The notes: generated from the sequence alone by a model not told the origin. DNA of 64,000 nucleotides from Peribacillus deserti (GCF_002863585.1 NZ_PGUY01000002.1:124001-188000), one strand, 5' to 3'; shown: positions 34,940 through 42,694, numbered from the stretch's first letter. Program-made: numbers and translations.

Positions 34940-36050
34940 AGCCGGGGATAAATGGGATTTATTTGTATCTTCGGGACGTGTGTCGGGGTTTTCAGATAAT
35001 GTATGGAAGAAGATACTTTCCCTAGATTTGAATCCTTATGTCTCAAAGAAAATCATAGGTTTACCCGATTTCGGAGATGATGGAACCACATTAAATGGAT
35101 TAGTGTTTAAGAGCGAAAATCGCGTTTTTCCTCTCGGAGCCGGGAAAGATATCGGTTGTGGATTCCGAGTACTGCATGTGCCAAGAAATAAGGTAGATAT
35201 AGAAAAAATAGAAAGAGAGTACCAGTTTTTTGCAAAAAATATCACATCATACAAACCTGGGACTACCCTTTTAGATGAAGAAATAGAACAAATTTTTTAT
35301 TCGAATAGTGATAGACCAAGTCTTATAAAACAAGAAGAAGTAAAATTGAGCTTCGGGAGAATAGGAAAAGGTAACCATTTTATCGAGTTTCGAACTATTG
35401 ATATCAAAGATCAACTTGCCGCCAAAAAACTAGGTTTTGAAACAGGAGATATAATCATTCATATTCATAGTGGTAGCGGGCTTTTTCTAGAATATATGAT
35501 TTTAAAATATGCTGCCCTTTTTAACAATAATAGAGGTTATCAAAATGCTTATGAGTTACACTTTCCCTTTGAAAATTGCCTAATACAACAGTTTTTAGCA
35601 GATGCAGAGCGATGCCTTCAAGTATCAATCGCAAACCGTAATGCATTAGAGAGATTAATAATTGAATGGATTGGATCGGCAATTCGAGTGTTAGATGTAT
35701 CCCACGATGTTATTGAAGTGGAAGGGACAACTGTTCATTATCAAAAAGCGGTGCAGCGTTACAGTGAATATAAAGGTTTAGATATTGCGATCATTCCTAC
35801 TACTATTGAAGAACAATCCTATTTGGTAAATAGAACTGGCCATTTTTCTTTTGTCAATCATGGATCTGGAGAAGGTGAAGAAGGAGATACACAGAATATA
35901 GGATCGGTAAAAACCAATTTTGATAAAACTTCTAGCAGAACTTTTTTCGGTATAAATGATTCGCTGGAAATAGCAACCAGAAACGCGTGGTATAAAATAA
36001 TTTGTAATCTTAATCCTTGGATATGCATCAAAAATTTTAATGAGTGGTAG
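34932..36050 (+). CDS. RtcB-like RNA ligase
   Basis: The protein has 372 residues from the TTG at 34932, which overlaps the previous stop; GGGGTGG lies six bases upstream. RtcB motifs are in order: GLPDFGDD near 43, DIGC (Asp73, Cys76), GKGNHFIEF (His149), IHSGSG (His179), DVSHD (His258), YLVNRTG and NHGSGE (His310, the position guanylylated in RtcB). All manganese ligands appear kept, while usual residues next to some are changed (HN to HD, HGAGR to HGSGE). RtcB joins 2',3'-cyclic-phosphate or 3'-phosphate RNA to 5'-OH ends using GTP. It is shorter than classical RtcB (about 400-480). Coupling to a split dikinase-like pair suggests a dedicated RNA repair or modification module. Confidence 0.82.
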   Translation: MFKAGDKWDLFVSSGRVSGFSDNVWKKILSLDLNPYVSKKIIGLPDFGDDGTTLNGLVFKSENRVFPLGAGKDIGCGFRVLHVPRNKVDIEKIEREYQFFAKNITSYKPGTTLLDEEIEQIFYSNSDRPSLIKQEEVKLSFGRIGKGNHFIEFRTIDIKDQLAAKKLGFETGDIIIHIHSGSGLFLEYMILKYAALFNNNRGYQNAYELHFPFENCLIQQFLADAERCLQVSIANRNALERLIIEWIGSAIRVLDVSHDVIEVEGTTVHYQKAVQRYSEYKGLDIAIIPTTIEEQSYLVNRTGHFSFVNHGSGEGEEGDTQNIGSVKTNFDKTSSRTFFGINDSLEIATRNAWYKIICNLNPWICIKNFNEW

Positions 36051-36100
36051 TTATATCTGTTAAGGAATCAGAATATAACTCAATGGAAAGGAGGGATACT

Positions 36101-36211
36101 ATGGGAAATCACGGACCAAATATTCAACATTTAGAAACAATCCAAAGAATTATTAACGAGATGAAGTTAAAAGGAGAAAAAAAATCCAAATAAATTTAAA
36201 AGGGTGCGTTA
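36101..36211 (+). CDS. small ORF downstream of the RtcB-like gene
   Basis: The peptide has 36 residues, reading MGNHGPNIQHLETIQRIINE and ending NKFKRVR. AAAGGAGGG is positioned ideally before the ATG. It lies 50 bases after the RtcB-like gene with no terminator between them and before a hairpin, so it may be the last gene of the operon. No family is recognised. Confidence 0.5.
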
Positions 36212-36221
36212 GATTAAAAAG

Positions 36222-36249
36222 ATTGGCTGCTTGCTCAGCCACTTTTTAC
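36222..36249 (+). terminator. possible intrinsic terminator
   Basis: Stem GGCTG/CAGCC with flanking A-T pairs and ACTTTTTAC following; placed at the end of the RtcB-like operon. Confidence 0.55.
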
Positions 36250-36407
36250 TTTTGCGAGGTTTTAGCAAAAGAAGATAGTGACCATGTAATCTATGATGGA
36301 TTAGCAGTAAAAAAGTGGTGATTAGTTGTTTAGTACTAATTTTTTTAAAAAATAGAATTTTTGAGGGCTTTCTGAATTAGTATTCGCATGCGCCGAAAAG
36401 AAAAAAA

Positions 36408-36427
36408 TCAACCGATTAATAGGTTTA
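36408..36427. repeat. imperfect target-site duplication, left
   Basis: Twenty bases directly before the left IS end match 37976-37995, directly after the right end, at 17 positions. The core TCAACCGATTAA is identical. It contains AACC...GGTT, a palindromic target as is usual for IS1182-family insertions. Confidence 0.6.
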
Positions 36428-37975
36428 TTCAGACTGTCGACAAATCCTAAGCATTTGAGAGGTTTGTGGACAGTTTTTTTGTATAATTAAGTTACAGAGA
36501 TTTCACATGAGGTGGTTGAAATGCTAATTAAAAATACACAGATGAATCGTGACCAAATAGAAATGATCGCTTTAGAACAATTTGTACCTGCGAATCATTT
36601 AGTTTGCAAGATCGAAGCTGCTATAGATTTTTCGTTTATATATTCTTTGGTTCAGGAAATGTATTCGCAGAACGAGGACCTATTGATCCTGTAGTATTGA
36701 TAAAGATGGCTTTCATCCAATATACCTTCGGTATCCGCTCTATGCGTAAAACCATAGAAGAAATCGAAACCAATATGGCGTAACGTTGGTTTTTAGGCTT
36801 TGGTTTTTATTATAAGTGCCTCACTTTTCAACGTTTGGTAAGAACTATGAGCGACGCTTTAAGGGCACGGATTTATTTGAACAGAGTTTCTAACGTATTA
36901 TAAAAGAAGCTTCAGAAAAGTAATTGATTAGTAGTGAGCACGTATTTATTGATTCTACACATGTTAAAGCAAGTGCAAATAAGCATAAATTTGAGAAAAA
37001 AGTAGTTCGAAAAGAATTGAAAGCTTATGAAGCACGTCTAAAAGATGAGATTAATAAAGATCGGGAAGATCACGGGAAAAAGCCATTCCCTCCAGATAAA
37101 TTTGATAAAGAAGAATTAAAAGAAATAAAAGAAAGTACCACTGACCCAGAGAGTGGTTATTACGTTAAGGACGAACGAACTAAGCAGTTTGCATATTCAT
37201 TTCATGCAGCTGCTGATCAAAATGGTTTCGTATTGGGTGCAATTGTAACGCCGGGGAATATCCATGATAGTCTCATATTCGAGCCATTAATGGAGAAGGT
37301 CGTAGAAAAGCACGGTAAACCTTAGCTGTGGCTGCTGATGCTGGATATAAAACACCTGCTATTGCTCAATACATATTTGAAAATGATATGACACCGGCTT
37401 TACCTTATACACGCCCTCGCACGAAGGACGGTTATATGAAAAAACATGAGTATGTCTATGATGAATACTACGATTGTTATATCTGTCCGCAAGGACAAAT
37501 ATTGAAATATGCAACGACAACGAAAAATGGAAAACGTCAATACTTCTCTAATCCGCTTGAGTGTCAAAACTGCCCGTTGCTTTCCGAATGCACACAGAGT
37601 AAAGAACATAAAAAATTGATTGAGCGGCATGTATGGGAACATTACATAGAAGAAGCAGATCATCTTCGTCACACAAAAGAGAATAAAAGCATATACGCAA
37701 GACGAAAGGAAACTATTGAACGTGTCTTTGCGGATGCTAAGGAAAAGCATGGTATGCGTTGGACAACTCTAAGAGGCCTAGAAAAATTGTCCATGCAGGC
37801 GATGCTTACTTTTGCTGCTATGAATTTGAAAAAGTTGGCTTGCTGGACATGGGAGAGTCCAGAAATAGCGTAATAGTATTGGTAGGAATCGTCTACACCC
37901 TGCTCTTACGAGCAAAAAAACAACGAAAAGGCACCCAAATGGACTCATTCGGATGCCTTTTGTCTACAATCTGAA
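36428..37975 (+). mobile_element. IS1182-family insertion sequence with intact ends
   Basis: The element is 1548 bases long. Its 17-base terminal repeats are TTCAGACTGTCGACAAA on the left and the complement of TTCAGATTGTAGACAAA on the right (two mismatches). It carries one degenerate transposase gene. A hairpin with a T run close inside the left end (36434-36480) and a terminator near the right end (37925-37965) would insulate it from outside transcription. Diverged 20-base direct repeats flank it, so the insertion is old. Confidence 0.85.
36521..37873 (+). pseudogene. degenerate IS1182-family transposase
   Basis: The reading frame starts MLIKNTQMNRDQIEM at 36521. It is broken by a frameshift near 36675, an in-frame stop at 36781, a frameshift in the GFGF-PHFSTFGK region near 36815, stops near 36890 and 36920, and a last shift near 37322. 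Remaining parts include IDSTHVKASANK (first catalytic Asp), AADAGYKTP (second) and RKETIERVFADAKEKHG (Glu). The product is not functional. Compared with the copy at 14.0-15.1 kb it still has the whole C-terminus. Confidence 0.9.
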
Positions 37976-38042
37976 TCAACCGATTAACCGGTTAATTTTA
38001 ATATCTTGTCTATTATTGGTTTCAGCTGGGCGTTACTTTGAT

Positions 38043-38150
38043 AGCAGATGGCGATAATGAATCACGATTTATTAAATAAGTGTACAGCCCTATACTCGTT
38101 TAACAAACCATTCACCATCGACTCGGGTATGAAGGAGAAGCTAAAAATTT
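38043..38150 (+). pseudogene. 3' remnant of the repeat-protein gene
   Basis: Bases from AGCAGATGG to GGAGAAGCTAAAA match the last codons of the gene ending at 31071 (the piece YSFNKPFTID is preserved), with internal deletion and frame changes. No start or upstream part is present. Confidence 0.8.
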
Positions 38151-38157
38151 TCATCAA

Positions 38158-38194
38158 TAAACAGCCTGAATCCTGGAGGAGACAGGCTGTTTTT
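38158..38194 (+). terminator. intrinsic terminator (duplicate)
   Basis: Stem AAACAGCCTG/CAGGCTGTTT followed by T, the counterpart of the terminator at 31084-31121. Confidence 0.8.
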
Positions 38195-38278
38195 GATCTT
38201 CTTATCACTGACCAGCATTTTCTACTATAAAATAACAAACATAAACAGTTACCAATAATAATAGAAGAAACATGAATA

Positions 38279-38309
38279 AACCCGGCAGTTAAAATCCCGG
38301 GCTTTTTTT
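38279..38309 (+). terminator. intrinsic terminator (duplicate)
   Basis: CCCGG/CCCGGG-type hairpin followed by seven T, counterpart of 31208-31236. Confidence 0.7.
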
Positions 38310-38349
38310 GTCTGGATGTTGTTTATTATGTATATATACAATTGTTTGA

Positions 38350-38487
38350 TCAGATCTGGCTCGCAAGGAATGTAACTAAGGCACTTAACACCATAGTAAA
38401 AAGAAAGCTATAGAAATACATATTTTTTTTGTTCCGCTCTTTTTTAATCTGTATTTCCTCCAGGGTGAACCAAGATTTCTTCGACAT
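38350..38487 (-). CDS. small single-span membrane protein, paralogue
   Basis: The protein has 45 residues, reading MSKKSWFTLEEIQIKKERNK and then the same membrane span ending LASQI as the gene at 31277-31414. AAAGGAG is conserved eight bases before the ATG. The N-terminal part has changed more than the membrane span. It is intact in the duplicate, supporting selection for the product. Function unknown. Confidence 0.72.
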   Translation of the reverse strand: MSKKSWFTLEEIQIKKERNKKNMYFYSFLFTMVLSALVTFLASQI

Positions 38488-38670
38488 CCACATATCTCCT
38501 TTTTCTGGAATCTAGCTAAATGTCTTTTCCCCATGAACGAATATTTAATCTAGTAAAAAAGAACGAAGTTTCAGCGTACTATGATGAGAAATAACCTTTA
38601 ACTTTTTACACTATCTACCTATTCAAAATGACCTGAATGATGTAGTAAGATTCCAATAGGAGTTGATAGT

Positions 38671-38823
38671 TTGAAGATTTTTGATAGTTTACCTAAGTCT
38701 ATTAAGAAAACGTTAAGATACATAAACCAGGACGTAGATTCTCTTTATAAGTTAGAGGAGCTGCAAGCTACGCTTAATCATTATATTGAAAAGCGTAAGC
38801 GGCAATTGAAAAAAGGGAGCTGA
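38671..38823 (+). CDS. small basic helical protein, paralogue
   Basis: The protein has 50 residues from a TTG preceded by AGGAG. It differs from the gene at 31629-31781 at three or so residues (for example MKIFD for MKLFD, and DVDSLY for DLDSLH). Base changes are mostly at third positions. A terminator hairpin overlaps and follows the stop codon. Function unknown. Confidence 0.7.
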   Translation: MKIFDSLPKSIKKTLRYINQDVDSLYKLEELQATLNHYIEKRKRQLKKGS

Positions 38824-38848
38824 TGAACGTTGATCGGCTCTCTTTTTT
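38815..38848 (+). terminator. intrinsic terminator
   Basis: Imperfect stem GAGCTGAT/GATCGGCTC followed by CTTTTTTT; overlaps the TGA of the small basic protein gene. Confidence 0.7.
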
Positions 38849-38852
38849 TATG

Positions 38853-38877
38853 CAAAAAAAAGCACCTAAAAAGGTGC
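38853..38877 (-). terminator. intrinsic terminator
   Basis: On the minus strand GGCACCTTTTTAGGTGC is followed by eight T. It overlaps the stop codon of the minus-strand small gene. Confidence 0.78.
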
Positions 38878-39048
38878 CCTGGATAATACTAAGTCATTCA
38901 TTTTATTTTTGTGGTATTCTAATTTGCTAATTAGTTGGGCTTTCATTTGTTGATCTAAGCAGCCATTTAACAACATTTCTATGTAGATGATTCTGAACCT
39001 TCTCCAGTTGTATCTAGCTTTGTATGCAGCAGGTCTCCATTTGAGCAC
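38866..39048 (-). CDS. small hypothetical protein
   Basis: The protein has 60 residues from the GTG at 39048, which lies six bases after a run of six G. It is basic and aromatic (MLKWRPAAYKARYNWRRFRI) with a helical second half (AQLISKLEYHKNKMNDLV). A terminator at its end supports transcription on this strand. No family is recognised. It separates duplicate B from the polysaccharide locus. Confidence 0.5.
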   Translation of the reverse strand: MLKWRPAAYKARYNWRRFRIIYIEMLLNGCLDQQMKAQLISKLEYHKNKMNDLVLSRAPF

Positions 39049-39407
39049 GAAAATCCCCCCATAACTAACTTTTAAAGGCACTTTCATCATAATACAGGTC
39101 CATTGTGAAGGGTGTCAGAATGAGTTGTCGATATAACGAATTCTATAAAACCCACCTTTTAGCCCAGGCTGTGATTATTTAATTCAAACTTTTTTGAAAA
39201 TAAAACAATTTATAATTTCAATATAATAGTATAAATGGTATGATAATCCATTATAGAAGTCATAGTAATATTTTCACTGTTATTTTACTTAAAATGTAAG
39301 TTTATTAGACAAAACTTCTTAGTATTAGACATTTTACGTCTATTTACTCTCCAAAACATCGATGTTACGATTTAATAAACAATTTGGGAATATAAGGGGA
39401 TTTGTTG
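39049..39407. other. promoter region at the start of the polysaccharide locus
   Basis: No gene is seen. The region is very A/T rich between 39175 and 39360 and contains several TATAAT-like hexamers (39211, 39222), none with a good -35 at the right distance. It probably carries the promoters of the minus-strand small gene and of the first CpsB-like gene. Confidence 0.4.
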
Positions 39408-40178
39408 ATGATCGATATTCACTGCCATATCCTTCCCGGGGTGGATGATGGGCCGGAGAGTAATTATAAGAGTATTGATCTAGCGAGGTTGGCAGTCGAA
39501 CAGGGAATTCATACGATCGTAGCCACGCCGCATCATATACCGGGAAGTTATTCAAACACGAGGGAAGAGATTCTTAGGAAAGTAGATAATTTTAATGAAC
39601 AGCTTAAGAGTGAGAAAGTTCCCCTTACCGTGCTGCCTGGCCAGGAGACACGGATCAGCGGCACATTAATAGAAGAATTAGATCAAGGAGATATTTTAAC
39701 TCTTAATGATAAGTTAAGCTCAATGCTTATTGAATTTCCAAAGGATCACGTTCCTAAGTATACAGAGAAACTGTTTTATGATCTGCAGCTAAAAGGGATT
39801 TCACCGATTATTGTTCATCCGGAGCAAAACCTAGAGATCCTCGAGGATCCGGAAGTGCTGTACCAGTTAATTAAAAAAGGTGCCTATGCACAGGTAGACG
39901 CCGAAAGTGTCGCTGGAAAGCTAGGTCGAACTGCAAAAAGATTCACCCATGATTTAATTAAGGCCAAGCAGGTTCAGTTTATCGGTTCGAATGCCCGCGA
40001 TATGACGAAGCGTTCTTTCAAAATGAATCTGGCATTAAAGGAAATAAAAAAATCGTTCGGTAATGAAACCATCAATATGTTTATGGTCAATGCGGAAAAG
40101 GTCATAAAAGGGGAGCCTGTATTTAAGGAAGAGCCGGACAGGCTCAAAAAAGTCAAAAAATTCGTGTTATTCAAATAA
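39408..40178 (+). CDS. CpsB/YwqE-type PHP phosphatase homologue with altered metal site
   Basis: The protein has 256 residues from the ATG at 39408 (AAGGGGA seven bases upstream). It aligns end to end with the CpsB-like protein at 42695-43465. The family consists of manganese-dependent PHP phosphatases that remove phosphate from the CpsD/CapB tyrosine kinase. The first metal motif DIHCHI and VDDGP are kept. The C-terminal motif, SDAHN in the second protein, is SNARD here, so an Asp and a His that bind metal are lost; HPERN has become HPEQN. It is probably inactive or altered, perhaps a regulatory decoy. It lies in front of the locus and is separated from the kinase genes by a minus-strand gene. 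Confidence 0.85.
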   Translation: MIDIHCHILPGVDDGPESNYKSIDLARLAVEQGIHTIVATPHHIPGSYSNTREEILRKVDNFNEQLKSEKVPLTVLPGQETRISGTLIEELDQGDILTLNDKLSSMLIEFPKDHVPKYTEKLFYDLQLKGISPIIVHPEQNLEILEDPEVLYQLIKKGAYAQVDAESVAGKLGRTAKRFTHDLIKAKQVQFIGSNARDMTKRSFKMNLALKEIKKSFGNETINMFMVNAEKVIKGEPVFKEEPDRLKKVKKFVLFK

Positions 40179-40179
40179 A

Positions 40180-40200
40180 AAGACCCTGATCCACAGGGTC
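40180..40200 (-). terminator. intrinsic terminator
   Basis: GACCCTG/CAGGGTC hairpin; the T run is on the minus strand, so it mainly ends the SGNH gene. It may also stop the convergent CpsB-like gene. Confidence 0.75.
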
Positions 40201-40969
40201 ACTTGATAAATAAATCTAGAACGGTGTCAGCCCAAACTTTATGTCCTTTTTCGTTCGGGGCGGAGCGATCTTCATTCAAGTATTCTTTTATTTCTTCTGT
40301 TTTATAGTCTGGCCAGTTGGCCCAGTGATTTAGATAAAGATACCCGTTATCTTGTGCAAAACTATTCAGTTCCTCAACTTGGGAAGGATAAATCGTAGCG
40401 TTTGGAATAGGGTGAGTCGGCTGCAAGATAAACAGGGTATTTTTTTTGGATTCTTTCGCAGAATTTATCGTATCCTGAATGGTTTTCCGGGAATCTTCCG
40501 TCGAAACTTCGCCATTATTGTTTAAGGTAAAAGGCTCAAACAAAACAATGTCCGGCTGCTCTTTAATCAGGTCGGCTACTTTATCCTGCTGGACAAACTG
40601 TAAGGAAGTCATATCGTATTTTAGAGTCTTGAAAGCAACTTGATTATTAAACTCTTCCTTAAGTGTAGTGCCAACCATTTCTGGCCAGCTGTTAGTACCG
40701 CTGCCAAGTGCATTAGATCCTAGGAATACGATTTTAACAGTTTCTTCATTTTCAGCAGCTTGCTTAAACACCTTCTGAATTTCTTTATTTGGAATAGACT
40801 CAATCGCACTTGGCAGATTGCTGTCACTTTTAACTGCTTCGGAAGGTGAAACTTCCTTATTGTAGGCATCTGTTGATGTGACTGTCTGATTCCAATGGAT
40901 GTTACCTAAAATTATGGCACCTAGCGTTAATATAATCAAAATAGGTATGAAAATCTGTTTCATATCCAA
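40199..40969 (-). CDS. membrane-anchored SGNH/GDSL-family hydrolase
   Basis: The protein has 256 residues with one N-terminal membrane span (residues 5-25). The SGNH blocks seen are VFLGSNALGSG (block I), FEPFTLNNNG (block III region) and NEKGHKVWAD near the C-terminus (block V). These enzymes are esterases or acyltransferases; in this setting a role in acetylation or deacetylation of a wall or capsule polysaccharide is plausible but inferred. GGGGGA precedes the TTG at 40969; ATG at 40963 is the alternative. It is transcribed against the surrounding polysaccharide genes. Confidence 0.75.
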   Translation of the reverse strand: MDMKQIFIPILIILTLGAIILGNIHWNQTVTSTDAYNKEVSPSEAVKSDSNLPSAIESIPNKEIQKVFKQAAENEETVKIVFLGSNALGSGTNSWPEMVGTTLKEEFNNQVAFKTLKYDMTSLQFVQQDKVADLIKEQPDIVLFEPFTLNNNGEVSTEDSRKTIQDTINSAKESKKNTLFILQPTHPIPNATIYPSQVEELNSFAQDNGYLYLNHWANWPDYKTEEIKEYLNEDRSAPNEKGHKVWADTVLDLFIK

Positions 40970-41143
40970 CTATTCCCCCTGTTAAACTAGTAAGTAATTC
41001 CAATTAAGCATAAGTTACACATTTTGGTGGAAAATATATTAAAATCAATATAGCAAATTACACATTTATTAATTTTACTACAAAAAGAGAAATTATTTTA
41101 CAAAATAGTAATTTTAATGACATAATTCTATTGGCAATTTTTG

Positions 41144-41152
41144 TGTTATAAT
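41144..41152 (+). promoter_or_regulatory. candidate extended -10 promoter of cpsC
   Basis: TGT-TATAAT at 41144-41152 is a perfect extended -10 element 42 bases before the cpsC start codon. No good -35 hexamer is at the usual distance, as is common for extended -10 promoters. Confidence 0.5.
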
Positions 41153-41193
41153 TTTGAATAATATTGTTGTTTATACAAGTTCAGGAGGATGAA

Positions 41194-41925
41194 ATGGAAG
41201 AAACCATTAGTTTAAAAGAGCTGTTTGGCGTGATCCGAAAGAGAATGGGATTAATCGTATTGATTACTCTTGCCGCAGTTCTTGTGAGTGCACTTATCAG
41301 CTACTTTGTTCTTACTCCCGTTTATCAGGCTTCGACACAGCTATTAGTGAATCAAAAAGAAAGCAAGCAAACTGTATATAATCCTAATGAAATACAAACC
41401 AATTTACAGCTTGTGAATACGTACAACGAAATTATTAAAAGCCCAGTCATTTTGGATAAGGTAAGGGAAGAATTAGATCTTTCCATCTCTACTGGAGTCT
41501 TGACTTCAAAAATTACTGTCAGCAATGCAAACGAATCTCAGGTATTAAACCTTTCCGTCCAGGATACAGATCCATACCAGGCGGCAGATATAGCTAACAA
41601 AACAGCAGAAGTTTTCCAGCGTGATATTAAAAGCATCATGAACGTGGATAACGTTACGATTCTATCAAAGGCTACTGTAGGGGATAAAGTTTCACCAATA
41701 AAGCCTAAGCCGTTATTAAATATAGCGATTGCCTTGGTCATAGGCTTAATGGCCGGAGTAGGATTAGCCTTCCTATTTGAATATCTGGATAACACGATCA
41801 AAAACGAGCAGGATATTGAAACCTTATTAGATCTTCCGGTTTTAGGATCGATCGCAAACATAGAAGAACCAAAAGAAAGTAAGGGTAAAGAAAAATCAGT
41901 GAGAGGTGAGTCACTTGGCGCTTAA
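41194..41925 (+). CDS. CpsC/CapA-type chain-length regulator and kinase activator
   Basis: The protein has 243 residues: two membrane spans (about 20-40 and 170-195) around an extracytoplasmic Wzz domain, with a short cytoplasmic tail. In Gram-positives this protein activates the separate CpsD/CapB tyrosine kinase through that tail and sets polymer length. CAGGAGGA five bases before the ATG at 41194 decides the start. It overlaps the kinase gene, so the two are translated together. It is the start of the main operon after the extended -10 promoter. Confidence 0.88.
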   Translation: MEETISLKELFGVIRKRMGLIVLITLAAVLVSALISYFVLTPVYQASTQLLVNQKESKQTVYNPNEIQTNLQLVNTYNEIIKSPVILDKVREELDLSISTGVLTSKITVSNANESQVLNLSVQDTDPYQAADIANKTAEVFQRDIKSIMNVDNVTILSKATVGDKVSPIKPKPLLNIAIALVIGLMAGVGLAFLFEYLDNTIKNEQDIETLLDLPVLGSIANIEEPKESKGKEKSVRGESLGA

Positions 41926-42613
41926 TAAAAAGAAACAACTGCTGCAAACCAAAAGAAAACTGGTTACTCAGATAAGTCCAAAATCACCGATTTCTGAGCA
42001 ATATAAAACGATCAGAACCAATATTCAATTCTCTTCCATAGATGAAGAAATGCAAACGATCCTTGTAACATCACCTGGACCTGGGGAAGGTAAATCGACG
42101 ACCGTATCGAATTTAGCGGTTGTATTTGCTCAGGCTGGAAAGAAAGTATTGCTAGTCGATTCAGACTTAAGGAAACCGACAGCACACTATACCTTCTCAT
42201 TTACAAACACCTTTGGCCTAACAAATGTATTAACAAAGCAAATGTCGTTTGAAAAAGCAGTTAAGGGTTCAGATGTAGAAAACCTTGATATTCTAACAAG
42301 CGGCCCGATTCCGCCAAACCCAGCTGAACTTTTAGGTTCAAAAAGTATGGTAGAGCTAACAAAAAAATTAAAGGAGCTGTATGACATCATTCTTTATGAT
42401 ACTCCGCCTGTACTCGCCGTAACGGATGCGCAGGTTTTATCCAATATGTGTGATGGAGTAATCCTGGTAGTTTCGAGCGGCCGTACCGAAAAAGAAACAG
42501 CTATTAAAGCAAAAGAACTCCTGCTGGGTGTCCAAGCGAAAATTGCAGGTGTGGTTCTAAATAATAAAGACATAAAGGAATCCTCTTACTACTATTACTA
42601 TGGAAAAAAATAA
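41915..42613 (+). CDS. CpsD/CapB-type bacterial tyrosine kinase
   Basis: The protein has 232 residues. Walker A is SPGPGEGKST, Walker A' LLVDSDLRKP, and Walker B ILYDTPP. The C-terminus has a tyrosine cluster (SSYYYYYGKK), the usual autophosphorylation tail. It acts at the membrane with CpsC and is reset by the CpsB phosphatase. The TTG at 41915 is preferred because AGGTGA ends five bases before it; a GTG at 41906 is possible. A large hairpin follows immediately after the stop codon. Confidence 0.9.
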   Translation: MALNKKKQLLQTKRKLVTQISPKSPISEQYKTIRTNIQFSSIDEEMQTILVTSPGPGEGKSTTVSNLAVVFAQAGKKVLLVDSDLRKPTAHYTFSFTNTFGLTNVLTKQMSFEKAVKGSDVENLDILTSGPIPPNPAELLGSKSMVELTKKLKELYDIILYDTPPVLAVTDAQVLSNMCDGVILVVSSGRTEKETAIKAKELLLGVQAKIAGVVLNNKDIKESSYYYYYGKK

Positions 42614-42616
42614 AGG

Positions 42617-42668
42617 CTAGACAAAATAATTACTTTCTATATAGAAGGTATATTATTTTGTCTAGACT
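42617..42668 (+). promoter_or_regulatory. large hairpin between cpsD and cpsB
   Basis: CTAGACAAAATAAT and ATTATTTTGTCTAG are perfect inverted repeats. TACTTTC/GAAGGTA pairing continues inside them, giving a stem of about 21 bp with a single bulge and a TATATA loop. There is no clear T run after it, so it is more likely an mRNA processing, stability or attenuation element than a plain terminator. Confidence 0.6.
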
Positions 42669-42694
42669 CTGTAAATAATTGGGGGTTTATTAGG

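Larger units (their letters stand above)
38043..38823 (+). repeat. segmental duplication, copy B
   Basis: The second copy of 30900-31781 begins inside the C-terminal codons of the repeat-protein gene and ends with the TGA of the 50-codon gene. Gene order and terminators are the same. It lies 6.3 kb after copy A in direct orientation, with the EAL gene, the RtcB-like operon and the IS between. Confidence 0.9.

Noticed and set aside
36434-36480. Hairpin with T run read as a terminator of the RtcB-like operon
   Set aside because: It lies inside the IS left end and an equivalent hairpin is in the other IS copy, so it belongs to the element.
30900-38823. CRISPR or other short-repeat array in the duplicated region
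   Set aside because: The repetition is a single pair of long copies; no regularly spaced short repeats were seen anywhere in the window.
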